Source: CAVOEB01 sp965249645 (lineage in GTDB: Bacteria > Pseudomonadota > Alphaproteobacteria > UBA828 > JAPUJA01). From it: a stretch of DNA of 64,000 nucleotides. Within the stretch, counting starts at the first letter, position 1. Each line of letters opens with the position of its first letter. The notes below the pieces were generated by a model, which was not told the origin of the DNA, did not search any database, and was given only the letters and a program-made list of their open reading frames with translations. Below, in pieces: positions 26,738-35,307 of the stretch. The translations under genes and the position numbers were made by a program. The stretch is from assembly GCA_965249645.1 (NCBI GenBank), contig CBDFML010000012.1, positions 1,426,001 to 1,490,000 of the forward strand, written 5' to 3'.

Positions 26738-29518
26738 ATGCTAGGCAGCTTGACGCGCCGGGTGTTTGGCTCGTCCACCGAACGAGTGTTCAAGACCTAC
26801 GGCAAACAGATCGACGCGATCAATTCGATCGAGCCCGAGGTTGCCGCGTTATCGGACGCGGCGCTGCGCGCTCGCACCGACGAATTCCGTAACCGCGCGG
26901 CGAACGGCGAAACCCTCGATCAATTGCTCCCCGAAGCTTACGCGACCGTACGCGAGGCCGCCAAACGCACCCTCGGCCAACGCCATTTCGATGTCCAGAT
27001 GATCGGTGGAATCGTGCTGCACCAGGGCATGATCGCAGAGATGAAGACCGGCGAAGGCAAGACCCTGGCGGCGACCCTGCCCGTCTACCTCAATGCGTTG
27101 GAAGGCAGGGGTTCTCACGTCGTCACCGTGAATGATTATCTCGCCCAGCGCGACGCCGCATGGATGGGCGAAATCTACACGTTTCTCGGGTTCAGCGTCG
27201 GCTGCATCGTCCACGGCATGACCGACGAGGAACGCCAGGTCGCATACGCCGCTGACGTTACCTACGGCACCAACAACGAATTCGGCTTCGACTATCTGCG
27301 CGACAACATGAAGTTTGCACTGGACGCCATGGTTCAGCGCCCCTTCAACTTCGCCATCGTCGACGAGGTGGACAGCATCCTGATCGACGAGGCACGCACG
27401 CCACTCATCATTTCCGGCCCCACCGAGGACAACTCCGACCTCTACCAGCAGGTCGACCGCCTGATTCCCCGGCTGGAGGACGACGATTACGAGCAGGACG
27501 AGAAATCGCGTGCCGTCACCCTGACGGATGCGGGCGCCGAGCATATGGAGACACTGCTCCAGGAGGCGGGACTGATCGAGAGCCCCAACCTCTACGACAT
27601 CGAAAATGTCTCGGTCGTCCATCACGTCGACCAGGCGCTGCGTGCCCACAAAATGTTCACCCGCGACACCGACTACATCGTCAAAGACGACAAGGTCATC
27701 ATTATCGACGAATTCACCGGCCGAATGATGCCGGGGCGGCGCTATTCGGACGGCCTGCACCAGGCGCTCGAAGCCAAGGAGCGGGTCTCGATCCAGAACG
27801 AGAACCAGACCCTCGCCTCGATCACCTTTCAGAACTATTTCCGCCTCTATCCAAAGCTCGCCGGCATGACCGGCACGGCGATGACCGAAGCGGCGGAATT
27901 TGCCGACATCTACGGTCTCGAGGTGGTCGACATACCGACCAACGTTCCATTCGTTCGCGTCGACCACGAAGACGAGGTTTATCGCAAGGCCGAGGAAAAA
28001 TTCAAAGTCATCGTCGACGTTATCGAGGCGTGCCAGAAGAAGGGCCAACCGGTGCTCGTGGGCACCATCAGCATCGACAAGTCAGAACGCCTTTCGACCA
28101 TGCTGCGCGAACGCCACATCGAGCACAACGTGCTCAACGCGCGCTACCACGACAAGGAAGCCGCCATCATCGCCCAAGCCGGCCGGCTTGGCGCGGTCAC
28201 CATTGCGACCAACATGGCGGGACGCGGCACCGACATCCAACTCGGCGGCAACGTAGAAATGCGGATTCAGACTGAACTCGCAGAGATGGAAGAAGGTCCC
28301 AAACGCGACGCCGCGGTCGTCGAATTCAACGCCGAAGTCGCGGTGGAGCGCGAAAAAGTGATCGAGGTCAGCGGGCTCTATGTCATGGCCACGGAGCGCC
28401 ACGAAGCGCGGCGCATCGATAACCAGCTGCGCGGCCGCTCCGGTCGCCAGGGCGACCCTGGCGCCTCGACATTCTTCCTCTCGCTCGAAGACGATCTCAT
28501 GCGCATCTTCGGCTCGGAGCGGATCGACAGCATGCTGGGCAGGCTGGGCGTCGAGGACGGCGAGGCGATCGTCCATCCCTGGGTCAGCAAAGCTCTGGAA
28601 AAAGCCCAGAAAAAGGTCGAGGAGCGCAATTTCGAGGTTCGCAAGAACTTGCTCAAATTCGACGACGTCATGAACGACCAGCGCAAGGTGATCTACGAGC
28701 AGCGAATCGAGTTGATGCAGGCCGACGATGTCGCCGAGACCCTGGCCGACATGCGCGCGGAAACCGTCGATGCCATGATCGAGCGGGCGATCCCGCCGAA
28801 GGCCTACCCCGAGGAATGGGAAATCGTGGGTCTCCACGAGGAATGCCAGCGGGTGCTGGGGCTCGACCTGCCCGTTGCAGAGTGGGCTACCGAAGACGGC
28901 ATCGCCGAGGCTGAGATGCATACTCGCATCAGCGACGCGCTCGAAGCGCGGATGAGCGAAAAGGTCGAGCGCTACGGCCCCGAGATCATGCGCCTCGCCG
29001 AGAAAAGCCTGCTGCTGCAAATCCTCGACCGCCAGTGGAAGGACCACTTGCTCAGCCTCGACCATCTGCGCCAGGGCATCTCGCTCCGCGCTTACGGGCA
29101 ACGCGATCCGCTGAACGAGTACAAGCGCGAAGCCTTCGATATGTTCGAAGGGATGCTGGCCAACCTGCGCGAACGAGTCACCACCGTCATGACCCACCTC
29201 GAACTGCGGGTTTCCTCACCCGACGAGATCCCGACCGAGAGGCCAGCCCAGGAGATCCATGAAACTCGTGAAGATCCTGCGTTGGCTGGAATCGGCGAAG
29301 CGGCGCCGCCCGCCGCGGAAAGCGGCGGCCTGGTACCGGGTATGATGCCCGCGCCCGCCGGACCCGGAACTCGTGCCACTGCAGACCATCCCTCGACGGT
29401 GCGCAACCCGGAGATCGATCCGAACGATCCCGCGACCTGGGGAAAAACCGGGCGCAACAGCGCCTGCCCTTGCGGCTCGGGCAAGAAATACAAACACTGT
29501 CACGGCAAAGTGGCGTGA
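26738..29518 (+). CDS. secA: Preprotein translocase ATPase SecA
   Basis: 926-aa motor that drives proteins through SecYEG. Visible: N-terminal FGSSTERVFKTYGKQIDAIN, Walker A MKTGEGKTLAATLP near residue 103, FNFAIVDEVDSILIDEART near 205 as Walker B, and TNMAGRGTDIQLGGNVE near 495 in the second nucleotide-binding fold. DNQLRGRSGRQGDPG, the helical scaffold, and a C-terminal zinc tail CPCGSGKKYKHCHG that binds SecB and phospholipid complete it. GAGG precedes the ATG by about six bases. A TTGACA promoter and two leader hairpins are upstream. The gene converges on accA 12 bp away. Confidence 0.98.
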   Translation: MLGSLTRRVFGSSTERVFKTYGKQIDAINSIEPEVAALSDAALRARTDEFRNRAANGETLDQLLPEAYATVREAAKRTLGQRHFDVQMIGGIVLHQGMIAEMKTGEGKTLAATLPVYLNALEGRGSHVVTVNDYLAQRDAAWMGEIYTFLGFSVGCIVHGMTDEERQVAYAADVTYGTNNEFGFDYLRDNMKFALDAMVQRPFNFAIVDEVDSILIDEARTPLIISGPTEDNSDLYQQVDRLIPRLEDDDYEQDEKSRAVTLTDAGAEHMETLLQEAGLIESPNLYDIENVSVVHHVDQALRAHKMFTRDTDYIVKDDKVIIIDEFTGRMMPGRRYSDGLHQALEAKERVSIQNENQTLASITFQNYFRLYPKLAGMTGTAMTEAAEFADIYGLEVVDIPTNVPFVRVDHEDEVYRKAEEKFKVIVDVIEACQKKGQPVLVGTISIDKSERLSTMLRERHIEHNVLNARYHDKEAAIIAQAGRLGAVTIATNMAGRGTDIQLGGNVEMRIQTELAEMEEGPKRDAAVVEFNAEVAVEREKVIEVSGLYVMATERHEARRIDNQLRGRSGRQGDPGASTFFLSLEDDLMRIFGSERIDSMLGRLGVEDGEAIVHPWVSKALEKAQKKVEERNFEVRKNLLKFDDVMNDQRKVIYEQRIELMQADDVAETLADMRAETVDAMIERAIPPKAYPEEWEIVGLHEECQRVLGLDLPVAEWATEDGIAEAEMHTRISDALEARMSEKVERYGPEIMRLAEKSLLLQILDRQWKDHLLSLDHLRQGISLRAYGQRDPLNEYKREAFDMFEGMLANLRERVTTVMTHLELRVSSPDEIPTERPAQEIHETREDPALAGIGEAAPPAAESGGLVPGMMPAPAGPGTRATADHPSTVRNPEIDPNDPATWGKTGRNSACPCGSGKKYKHCHGKVA

Positions 29519-29530
29519 TGAACCGTCGCC

Positions 29531-30487
29531 TCACTCGAGGCCCGCGCGTCCCATCTCGGTGAATTTCACCCGCCGATCGCGACGAAGCTCGTCGCCCGAG
29601 CGTGTTGTCAGCTCGCCCAGCGCCTCGTCGATGGCGGTGCCTAGCTGCGCGATGGTGGTTTCCGGGGCTCTTTGCGCGCCACCCACGGGTTCAACAATCA
29701 CCTGATCGACAATGGCCAATTTTTGAAGATCCTGGGCGGTGAGTTTGAGCGCCTCCGCGGCTTCCTGCGCGTGCTCGGCACTTCGCCACAGAATCGAAGC
29801 GCAGCCTTCGGGCGAGATGACCGAGTAGATCGCGTGTTCCAGCATCAGCACGCGGTTGGCGACGCCAAGCGCAATGGCGCCGCCTGAGCCACCCTCGCCG
29901 ATCACCGCCGAGACGATGGGTACGCGCAAGTCGAGGCACGCCTCGATCGAGCGTGCGATGGCCTCGGCCTGGCCGCGCTCCTCCGCTCCGATGCCCGGGT
30001 AGGCGCCCGGCGTATCGATCAGGGTGACCACGGGCAGGGCGAAGCGGTCCGCGAGACGCATAAGCCGGATCGCCTTGCGGTAACCTTCGGGCCGGGCCAT
30101 GCCGAAATTGTGCCGCACGCGATCTTCGGTGTCCGCGCCCTTTTCGTGCCCCAGCACCAGAATTGCCCGGCGGTGAAGCCGGCCCAACCCACCGATGATC
30201 GCGTGATCGTCACCATATGCACGATCGCCGGCCAGCGGAGTGAAGTCCTCGATCAGCGCCTCGACGTAATCGGAGAAATGCGGTCGTTCGGGATGGCGCG
30301 CAACCTGGGTTTTCTGCCAGGCGGTCAACTTGCCGTAAATTTGTCCGAGCTGGCGCTCGATGCGCGCCTGGAGACGCGCAAGCTCATCGGCGACGTTGAC
30401 CCCGCTCGTATCCGAGCGATGGCTGAGTTCCTTGATTTCGCCCTCGAGCTCGGCGATGGGCTTCTCGAAATCGAGATAGGTGGTCAT
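29531..30487 (-). CDS. accA: Acetyl-CoA carboxylase carboxyltransferase subunit alpha
   Basis: 318 aa, the standard AccA size. It forms the carboxyltransferase with AccD and makes malonyl-CoA for fatty acid synthesis. It begins with the coiled N-terminus LDFEKPIAELEGEIKELS. The acyl-CoA-binding crotonase-like core contains GDRAYGDDHAIIGGLGRL, PVVTLIDTPGAYPGIGAEER and the oxyanion-type VIGEGGSGGAIALGVANRVL. It lies between secA and malyl-CoA lyase; accA close to xerD and aroKB is common in Rhodospirillales-type genomes. Confidence 0.98.
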   Translation of the reverse strand: MTTYLDFEKPIAELEGEIKELSHRSDTSGVNVADELARLQARIERQLGQIYGKLTAWQKTQVARHPERPHFSDYVEALIEDFTPLAGDRAYGDDHAIIGGLGRLHRRAILVLGHEKGADTEDRVRHNFGMARPEGYRKAIRLMRLADRFALPVVTLIDTPGAYPGIGAEERGQAEAIARSIEACLDLRVPIVSAVIGEGGSGGAIALGVANRVLMLEHAIYSVISPEGCASILWRSAEHAQEAAEALKLTAQDLQKLAIVDQVIVEPVGGAQRAPETTIAQLGTAIDEALGELTTRSGDELRRDRRVKFTEMGRAGLE

Positions 30488-30526
30488 CGTGTCTGATGCC
30501 GCTCCCGGCGCCGTTGCGCCTCCGCC

Positions 30527-31507
30527 CTATTTCCGGCCAGCAATCTGATCCGCCTTGCCGACCAGCACCTCGGCCTGACGAATCGAGGCAAAATCGATCA
30601 GCCTGCCGTCGAGGCTGACCGCCCCCTTGCCCTCCTTCGCCGCCTGCTCCATCGCCGCGATAATGCGCCGCGCCTTGTCCACCTCGGCCTCACTCGGGCT
30701 CATCACCTCGTTCGCCAAGGCGACCTGCGAGGGATGGATCGCCCATTTGCCTTCGCAACCCAATACCGCGGCCCGCTTGGCCGCCGCCCGAAAAGCGTCG
30801 GGATCAGAAAAATCGCCGAACGGCCCGTCGATGGGCCGCAGGCCGTTGGCCCGCGCGGCCACGACCATCCGAGCGAGCGCGTAGTGCCACATATCGCCCC
30901 AGTGGATTTCGCGATCATCGTTCTCATTGGCGTCGGTCAACACCGCGTAGTCCGGGTTTGCGCCGCCGATGTTCGTGGTGCGCGCGCGTGTTGAGGCGGC
31001 GTAGTCCGCGACGCCGAAATGCAGCGCTTCGTTGCGCGGGCTCGCCGCAGAAATCTTATCGACATTCATCATGCCCAGCGCCGTTTCGATCAGCAGTGAA
31101 AAACCGATCCGCTTTTTGTAACCCATCGCGGCTTCGATCTGAGTGACCATCATGTCGACGGCGTAAATGTCGCCGGCCGTGCCGCATTTTGGGATCATGA
31201 TGAGATCCAGCCTGACGCCCGCCTGCTCGACCACATCGACCACGTCACGGTACATGAAATGGGTGTCGAGACCGTTGATGCGCACGGTCATCGTCTTGTT
31301 GCCCCAATCGATGTCGTTGAGCGCCTCGATGATGTTCTTGCGCGCCTGAGGTTTGTCGTCCGGCGCGACGGCGTCTTCCAGGTCGAGAAAAACCACGTCG
31401 GCGTCCGATTGCGCCGCCTTTTCGAAAAATTTCGGCTGGCTTCCGGGCACGGCAAGTTCACTGCGATGCAAGCGTGCCGGCGCCTGTTGTACGATCTTGA
31501 AGCTCAT
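30527..31507 (-). CDS. mcl1: L-malyl-CoA / beta-methylmalyl-CoA lyase (HpcH/HpaI-citrate lyase family)
   Basis: 326-aa member of the CitE-like TIM-barrel lyases. It opens SFKIVQQAPARLHRSELAVP, as malyl-CoA lyases of Rhodobacter and methylotrophs do. The metal and acyl-CoA site motifs are VVFLDLEDAVAPDDKPQARK near residue 40 and LLIETALGMMNVDKI, with FGVADYAASTRART following. The enzyme splits malyl-CoA into acetyl-CoA and glyoxylate, and beta-methylmalyl-CoA into propionyl-CoA and glyoxylate. That links to the propionyl-CoA and methylmalonyl-CoA genes elsewhere in the window. AAGGGGGA precedes the ATG by six bases. The exact substrate preference is inferred. Confidence 0.9.
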   Translation of the reverse strand: MSFKIVQQAPARLHRSELAVPGSQPKFFEKAAQSDADVVFLDLEDAVAPDDKPQARKNIIEALNDIDWGNKTMTVRINGLDTHFMYRDVVDVVEQAGVRLDLIMIPKCGTAGDIYAVDMMVTQIEAAMGYKKRIGFSLLIETALGMMNVDKISAASPRNEALHFGVADYAASTRARTTNIGGANPDYAVLTDANENDDREIHWGDMWHYALARMVVAARANGLRPIDGPFGDFSDPDAFRAAAKRAAVLGCEGKWAIHPSQVALANEVMSPSEAEVDKARRIIAAMEQAAKEGKGAVSLDGRLIDFASIRQAEVLVGKADQIAGRK

Positions 31508-31600
31508 TGGTTCTGTCCCCCTTGTGAAGTGTTGTCAATTGACACGGCGCTTCGGCGGTCCGGCGTCGGACATTTGCCCGGGCGGCGCACGCGATGCGGC

Positions 31601-32551
31601 TTAGTCGTCGTCCGTGGCGGGCCGCGACAACGGATGGTGAGCGCGCACCGTCTCTTTCAACCGTTCGTCGAGAACGTGCGTGTAAATTTGTGTGGTCGCA
31701 ATGTCCGAGTGACCGAGCATTTTTTGCACCGATCGCAAGTCGGCCCCATGCGCCAGCAAGTGACTGGCAAAGGCGTGACGCAGGGCGTGGGGCGAAACGG
31801 TGTCGGGATCGACGCCCGCCTTCGCGGCGAGAGCCTTCAGCATCTGGGCGAAGCGGTGGCGGGTCAGATGGCCGCTGGCGGAACGAGACGCAAACAGAAA
31901 ATTGGACTCCGTGTTCTGCTTCAGAAACACCGAGCGAACCTTGCGATAAGCCACGATCGCTTTGAGCGCAGGCTTACTCAGTGGCACCAATCGCTCTTTC
32001 GAGCCCTTGCCACGCACGATGAGGCATTGGCGGCTGCTCTGGATTGCGTTAAGCGGCAACGATACGAGTTCCGACACCCGCAACCCCGTGGCATAGAGCA
32101 ATTCAAGCAACGCCACCATACGGCGCGCGTCAGCGATCGCCCGGGACCGGCCCTTGACCCGGCCATAGGCGGTAACAATCAGACGCTCCACATCGTCTTC
32201 TGAAAGAAAGCGCGGCAGGATCAAGCCTTGCCGTGGACTGTCAACCTTGGCACACGGATCATCGCTGCGAATGCCTTCGCCGCATAAAAAACGGAAGAAT
32301 TGACGCAGCGTCGACAACCGGCGCGCCACGGTCCGTGTCGACAGCCCGGCCCTCGCCTGGGCTGACAGATAGGCGCGAATCAATTCGGTGCTGGCCCCCG
32401 ACGGTGTCGCGCACCGGCGTGCCAGCAAGGTGCCAAAATCCACCAAGTCCCGGCGGTAAGCCTCAAGCGTCAACGCTGCCGCCCCGCGTTCCGCCGCCAT
32501 CATTTCGAGGAAGACGCCGATTTGGGGATCGATGTTATCTGTCTGGGTCAT
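31601..32551 (-). CDS. xerD: Site-specific tyrosine recombinase XerD
   Basis: 316-aa tyrosine recombinase that resolves chromosome dimers at dif with XerC under FtsK control. The N-terminal core-binding domain reads LTLEAYRRDLVDFGTLL. The catalytic domain has Arg in LYATGLRVSELVSLP, His/Arg in HALRHAFASHLLAHGADLR, a second His in MLGHSDIATTQIYTH and the nucleophilic Tyr in the same segment. The ATG at 32551 (MTQTDNIDPQIGVFLEMM) is chosen; the frame continues upstream only as a shadow of the next gene. It follows the 618-aa envelope-protein gene by 17 bp, so the three upstream-to-downstream genes form an operon. Confidence 0.95.
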   Translation of the reverse strand: MTQTDNIDPQIGVFLEMMAAERGAAALTLEAYRRDLVDFGTLLARRCATPSGASTELIRAYLSAQARAGLSTRTVARRLSTLRQFFRFLCGEGIRSDDPCAKVDSPRQGLILPRFLSEDDVERLIVTAYGRVKGRSRAIADARRMVALLELLYATGLRVSELVSLPLNAIQSSRQCLIVRGKGSKERLVPLSKPALKAIVAYRKVRSVFLKQNTESNFLFASRSASGHLTRHRFAQMLKALAAKAGVDPDTVSPHALRHAFASHLLAHGADLRSVQKMLGHSDIATTQIYTHVLDERLKETVRAHHPLSRPATDDD

Positions 32552-32568
32552 ACCCTGTTGTGCCAAAT

Positions 32569-34425
32569 TTAGAAACCGGCAGCAAGCGCTGCCTCGACAG
32601 CGATCGCCCGGGCCTCGGTCGTCAACCCGGTTGCGACCAGGCTGGAAATTACCGTGGCCAGAACCAGTTCTGATGCGGTCGCGGGCCCGCCATTGCCCAA
32701 AATCATGAGCGACAGGAGCACGGTTTCGCCGATATGGAGTTCGGCCGATGACCGGCCAAGCGCATGCCAAACCGGCGTTGCCGGCACTGTCGTCGTTACC
32801 CGCGCCGGACCAGACAGAATTTGAGTCCAATAGGTTGCCGGCACCTCGACGCCCAAAGCGTCGAGCAGGCTGAACAGCACACTGACACGATCGCGTCGCT
32901 GGGGATCGGGCAACTGACCCTGAGAATCCCACCAGGCGTCGAGACGGCCTTGGTCGAGGGGTCGATCGGGATCGTCCAACTGAACCAGCGGCCAAAGATC
33001 GACGACCGCGCGCGCCCCGTCCGGGCTGCGCAAGGCGGTTTGCTCGGCAAGCGCGAGCCAACGCGCGGCCGCCTCCGCATCGCCGGCGGCGATCATTGCC
33101 CGAACGGCGTCGGCCGCGAACCAGCCAAGCTCCGGCGCCGGCGTCACGCTGCGCGCAAGCGCCAGCGTCGCATGGGCGACAGTCAGATAGTGCCCGTCGA
33201 CGAGCGAAAGTTGCCAGGCCCGCTGCAAGACCTCGGCACGCGCGATGGCCATGCGTTGTGCGATCGCCGTCTGGTAGAGCAGTGCTCGCGCCAGCGGTTC
33301 GTCCATCGTTTCGGCCACACTCAGTGGATTTGCCAACTCTTCGGGCGTGAACGTCACCGCCTCGTAGACCGCCGTCAGGCGATCCGTGGTCAGCATTCCA
33401 TAGCCATGCGCTCGCTCCGCCAGACGCAATTTCACCTCGATCGATGTCACGTCGGCCTCGACGGCCGCCGCGAGGACGGCCGGAGACATATTGCGAATCT
33501 GGTATTCGTTCACCGGCAAGCCCGCGTTCCGAAGCATCGACAAATGCAATGATGTAGGGCTTCGCACAGCGATTTCGCCCTCGCCATGGCCGCTCGCCAG
33601 TCGGCGCGCAAGGACGGCGAAGGCCGGGTCGTCGCCGTCGCCCATTTCATCCAGCAGACTAAGCCCGAGCAACGCGGCCTCGGTCTGCCCGCCAAGTATC
33701 TGGCAATAGATCAAGGCCCGTTGCCAGAACGCCGAATCGCTCTGCCCGAGAGACGCGCGAACACGGGCGCAAGCCCCAGCCGCGTCGTCGGCGAGAAACG
33801 CGGTTTCGACATCGAGCCACGCGAGCAACGCATCGCTGTCTTGGTCCGGCGCCAAGCGCAACAGAGCCATCGCGTCGGTTAAATTTCCCGAGGCCACCAG
33901 CGCTTCGGCCCGGGCATGAAGAAAATCGCCTTCGGAACTACCCTCGGGTGGTACACCAGCGGTGAGCAGGACCCGCCGGGCAAGCGCGCGCATTGCCGGT
34001 GAACGCGCTTCGCCCGGGAGCCGGCCGAGTAACATCTCCACCACGCCCGGCTCCGTGCCCTGCCAAAGATACGGCGGCAGGCCGCCATTCTGCTCTGTAA
34101 GCAGCCCAATCCCCGAGCCCTCGAGCTCCGGAAGAGCGCCGATCACGATATCCTCGCTACTGTCTCCTGGCGGGATCGGCCAGGGATCATCCGTCAGGAG
34201 CTGGATGTCGAGGTCCTCGGGGCCCGGGTCGCTTGAGATGGTTTCCTCAAGCCCGGCAGCCGGCTCCGGCTCAGTCCCCGCGACCGGGGCAGTGTCGAGA
34301 GGGAACAACTCGATCGGCTCACCGACGACGGTTTGGGCTGCGGCCGGGCTTGCGGACGCGACCAACGCGAAGAACGTCAGCGCAGGAATCAGCGCCGAGC
34401 AACGTCTAACTCGGAAACCGGTCAT
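32569..34425 (-). CDS. Putative periplasmic helical protein of unknown function, 618 aa
   Basis: A signal peptide is clear: basic MTGFRVRRCSALIP, a hydrophobic core ALTFFALVASASP and a cleavage-type AAAQ near residue 31. After an acidic Pro-rich spacer (32-110) the rest is almost wholly Ala/Leu-rich amphipathic helix of TPR-like texture (LARRVLLTAGVPPEGSSEGD, DAEAAARWLALAEQ), without catalytic motifs I can name. No membrane anchor follows. Its start lies 20 bases inside the 46-aa membrane protein gene, and xerD follows 17 bp on. Presumably an envelope scaffold or adaptor; this is inference from composition. I do not recognise a named family. Confidence 0.8.
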   Translation of the reverse strand: MTGFRVRRCSALIPALTFFALVASASPAAAQTVVGEPIELFPLDTAPVAGTEPEPAAGLEETISSDPGPEDLDIQLLTDDPWPIPPGDSSEDIVIGALPELEGSGIGLLTEQNGGLPPYLWQGTEPGVVEMLLGRLPGEARSPAMRALARRVLLTAGVPPEGSSEGDFLHARAEALVASGNLTDAMALLRLAPDQDSDALLAWLDVETAFLADDAAGACARVRASLGQSDSAFWQRALIYCQILGGQTEAALLGLSLLDEMGDGDDPAFAVLARRLASGHGEGEIAVRSPTSLHLSMLRNAGLPVNEYQIRNMSPAVLAAAVEADVTSIEVKLRLAERAHGYGMLTTDRLTAVYEAVTFTPEELANPLSVAETMDEPLARALLYQTAIAQRMAIARAEVLQRAWQLSLVDGHYLTVAHATLALARSVTPAPELGWFAADAVRAMIAAGDAEAAARWLALAEQTALRSPDGARAVVDLWPLVQLDDPDRPLDQGRLDAWWDSQGQLPDPQRRDRVSVLFSLLDALGVEVPATYWTQILSGPARVTTTVPATPVWHALGRSSAELHIGETVLLSLMILGNGGPATASELVLATVISSLVATGLTTEARAIAVEAALAAGF

Positions 34426-34546
34426 TCGGCAGAACGATCGTGGTTGTGGCGCTGGGCGAGGGAATATCCCAAGTCAGCAAGAACGCGCCGGCCCCGACAA
34501 CGACGAGAACCAGAAGGGCCGCGAACATCTTGACGAAAAGTTTCAT
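34406..34546 (-). CDS. Small single-span membrane protein, 46 aa
   Basis: MKLFVKMFAALLVLVVVGAG starts a single hydrophobic span (residues ~7-24), followed by a short periplasmic or cytoplasmic tail containing TWDIP and ending VLPNDRFPS. A similar TWDIPxP...DxRFP tail is, as I recall, found in small proteins upstream of aroK in related Alphaproteobacteria; this needs a search. The stop lies 20 bases inside the start of the 618-aa gene, so translation is probably coupled. The frame could be extended upstream but the added residues are not protein-like. Function unknown. Confidence 0.75.
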   Translation of the reverse strand: MKLFVKMFAALLVLVVVGAGAFLLTWDIPSPSATTTIVLPNDRFPS

Positions 34547-34704
34547 GATCAACCGTATTCGAAAGCCGCAGACACGCCCTGCAATCAGGACAGCCGCAGG
34601 ACGTTGTGCTACTTTAACATTATGGCTGATTTGCGGCAGTCTACCGGTGCGGCGCCGGGCTTTCAACGCTCAACCGCCGCGTAAGTTGCGACCACGACGG
34701 CACA

Positions 34705-35307
34705 ATGTCCAAAAAACCAAAACAATCGCCTGAATTTACTCCTGACAAAACCATCGTCCTGATCGGCCTGATGGGAGCCGGCAAGAGTGCTATCGGACGT
34801 CGCCTGGCTGCGCGTCTCGGGTTGCCTTTTGTTGACGCGGACAGCGAAGTCGAGCTGGCGGCAGGCTGCCCGATTGAGGACATTTTCAGTCTCCACGGCG
34901 AGGCCGCGTTCCGCGATGGCGAACGACGGGTCATCGCCCGCTTGCTCGACGATCCGCTCCACGTGTTGGCGACAGGCGGCGGCGCCTATATGGACCCCGA
35001 TACGCGCGCGCGCATTCGCGAGACCGCGGTCTCAATTTGGCTGCGCGCCGATCTCGACGTCTTGCTGAACCGCGTGTCCCGCCGTGACAATCGGCCCCTG
35101 CTGAAGCACGGCGACAAGCGGGCAATTCTTAAACAGCTCATGGAAGAACGCTACCCGATCTATGCCGAGGCCGACATCATCGTCGAAAGCCGGGATGCGC
35201 CCCACGAAGCCGTCGTGAGCTCAATTCTTGACGAGTTGGCGCGCCATGAGGAACTCGCGTCGGCGGCGAGGGGCGGCACACGACCGCTCGGACGAGCAGC
35301 AAGATGA
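34705..35307 (+). CDS. aroK: Shikimate kinase
   Basis: 200 aa. AroK phosphorylates shikimate in aromatic amino acid synthesis. P-loop GLMGAGKSAIGRRLA near residue 18, substrate-binding VDADSEVE near 44, FRDGERRVI, ATGGGAYMD near 91, and the lid region RRDNRPLLKHGDKRA. An N-terminal extension of ~12 residues and a basic C-terminal tail flank the kinase fold. The stop overlaps the aroB ATG (ATGA). The gene is divergent from the small membrane protein operon, with about 160 bp between. Confidence 0.97.
   Translation: MSKKPKQSPEFTPDKTIVLIGLMGAGKSAIGRRLAARLGLPFVDADSEVELAAGCPIEDIFSLHGEAAFRDGERRVIARLLDDPLHVLATGGGAYMDPDTRARIRETAVSIWLRADLDVLLNRVSRRDNRPLLKHGDKRAILKQLMEERYPIYAEADIIVESRDAPHEAVVSSILDELARHEELASAARGGTRPLGRAAR

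Noticed and set aside
26668..26892. A 74-codon frame starting in the secA leader and overlapping secA
   Set aside because: It lacks its own ribosome site, is Arg-rich noise in the shared region, and its ATG lies in the loop of a hairpin.
26849..28048. A 399-codon frame antisense to secA
   Set aside because: Same reasoning: secA motifs are complete on the other strand, and the antisense product shows no recognisable motif or ribosome site.
32552..33061. Upstream extension of the xerD frame by about 170 codons
   Set aside because: The extra residues overlap the 618-aa gene and are Arg/Ala/Gly noise; XerD proteins begin near MTQTDN at 32551.
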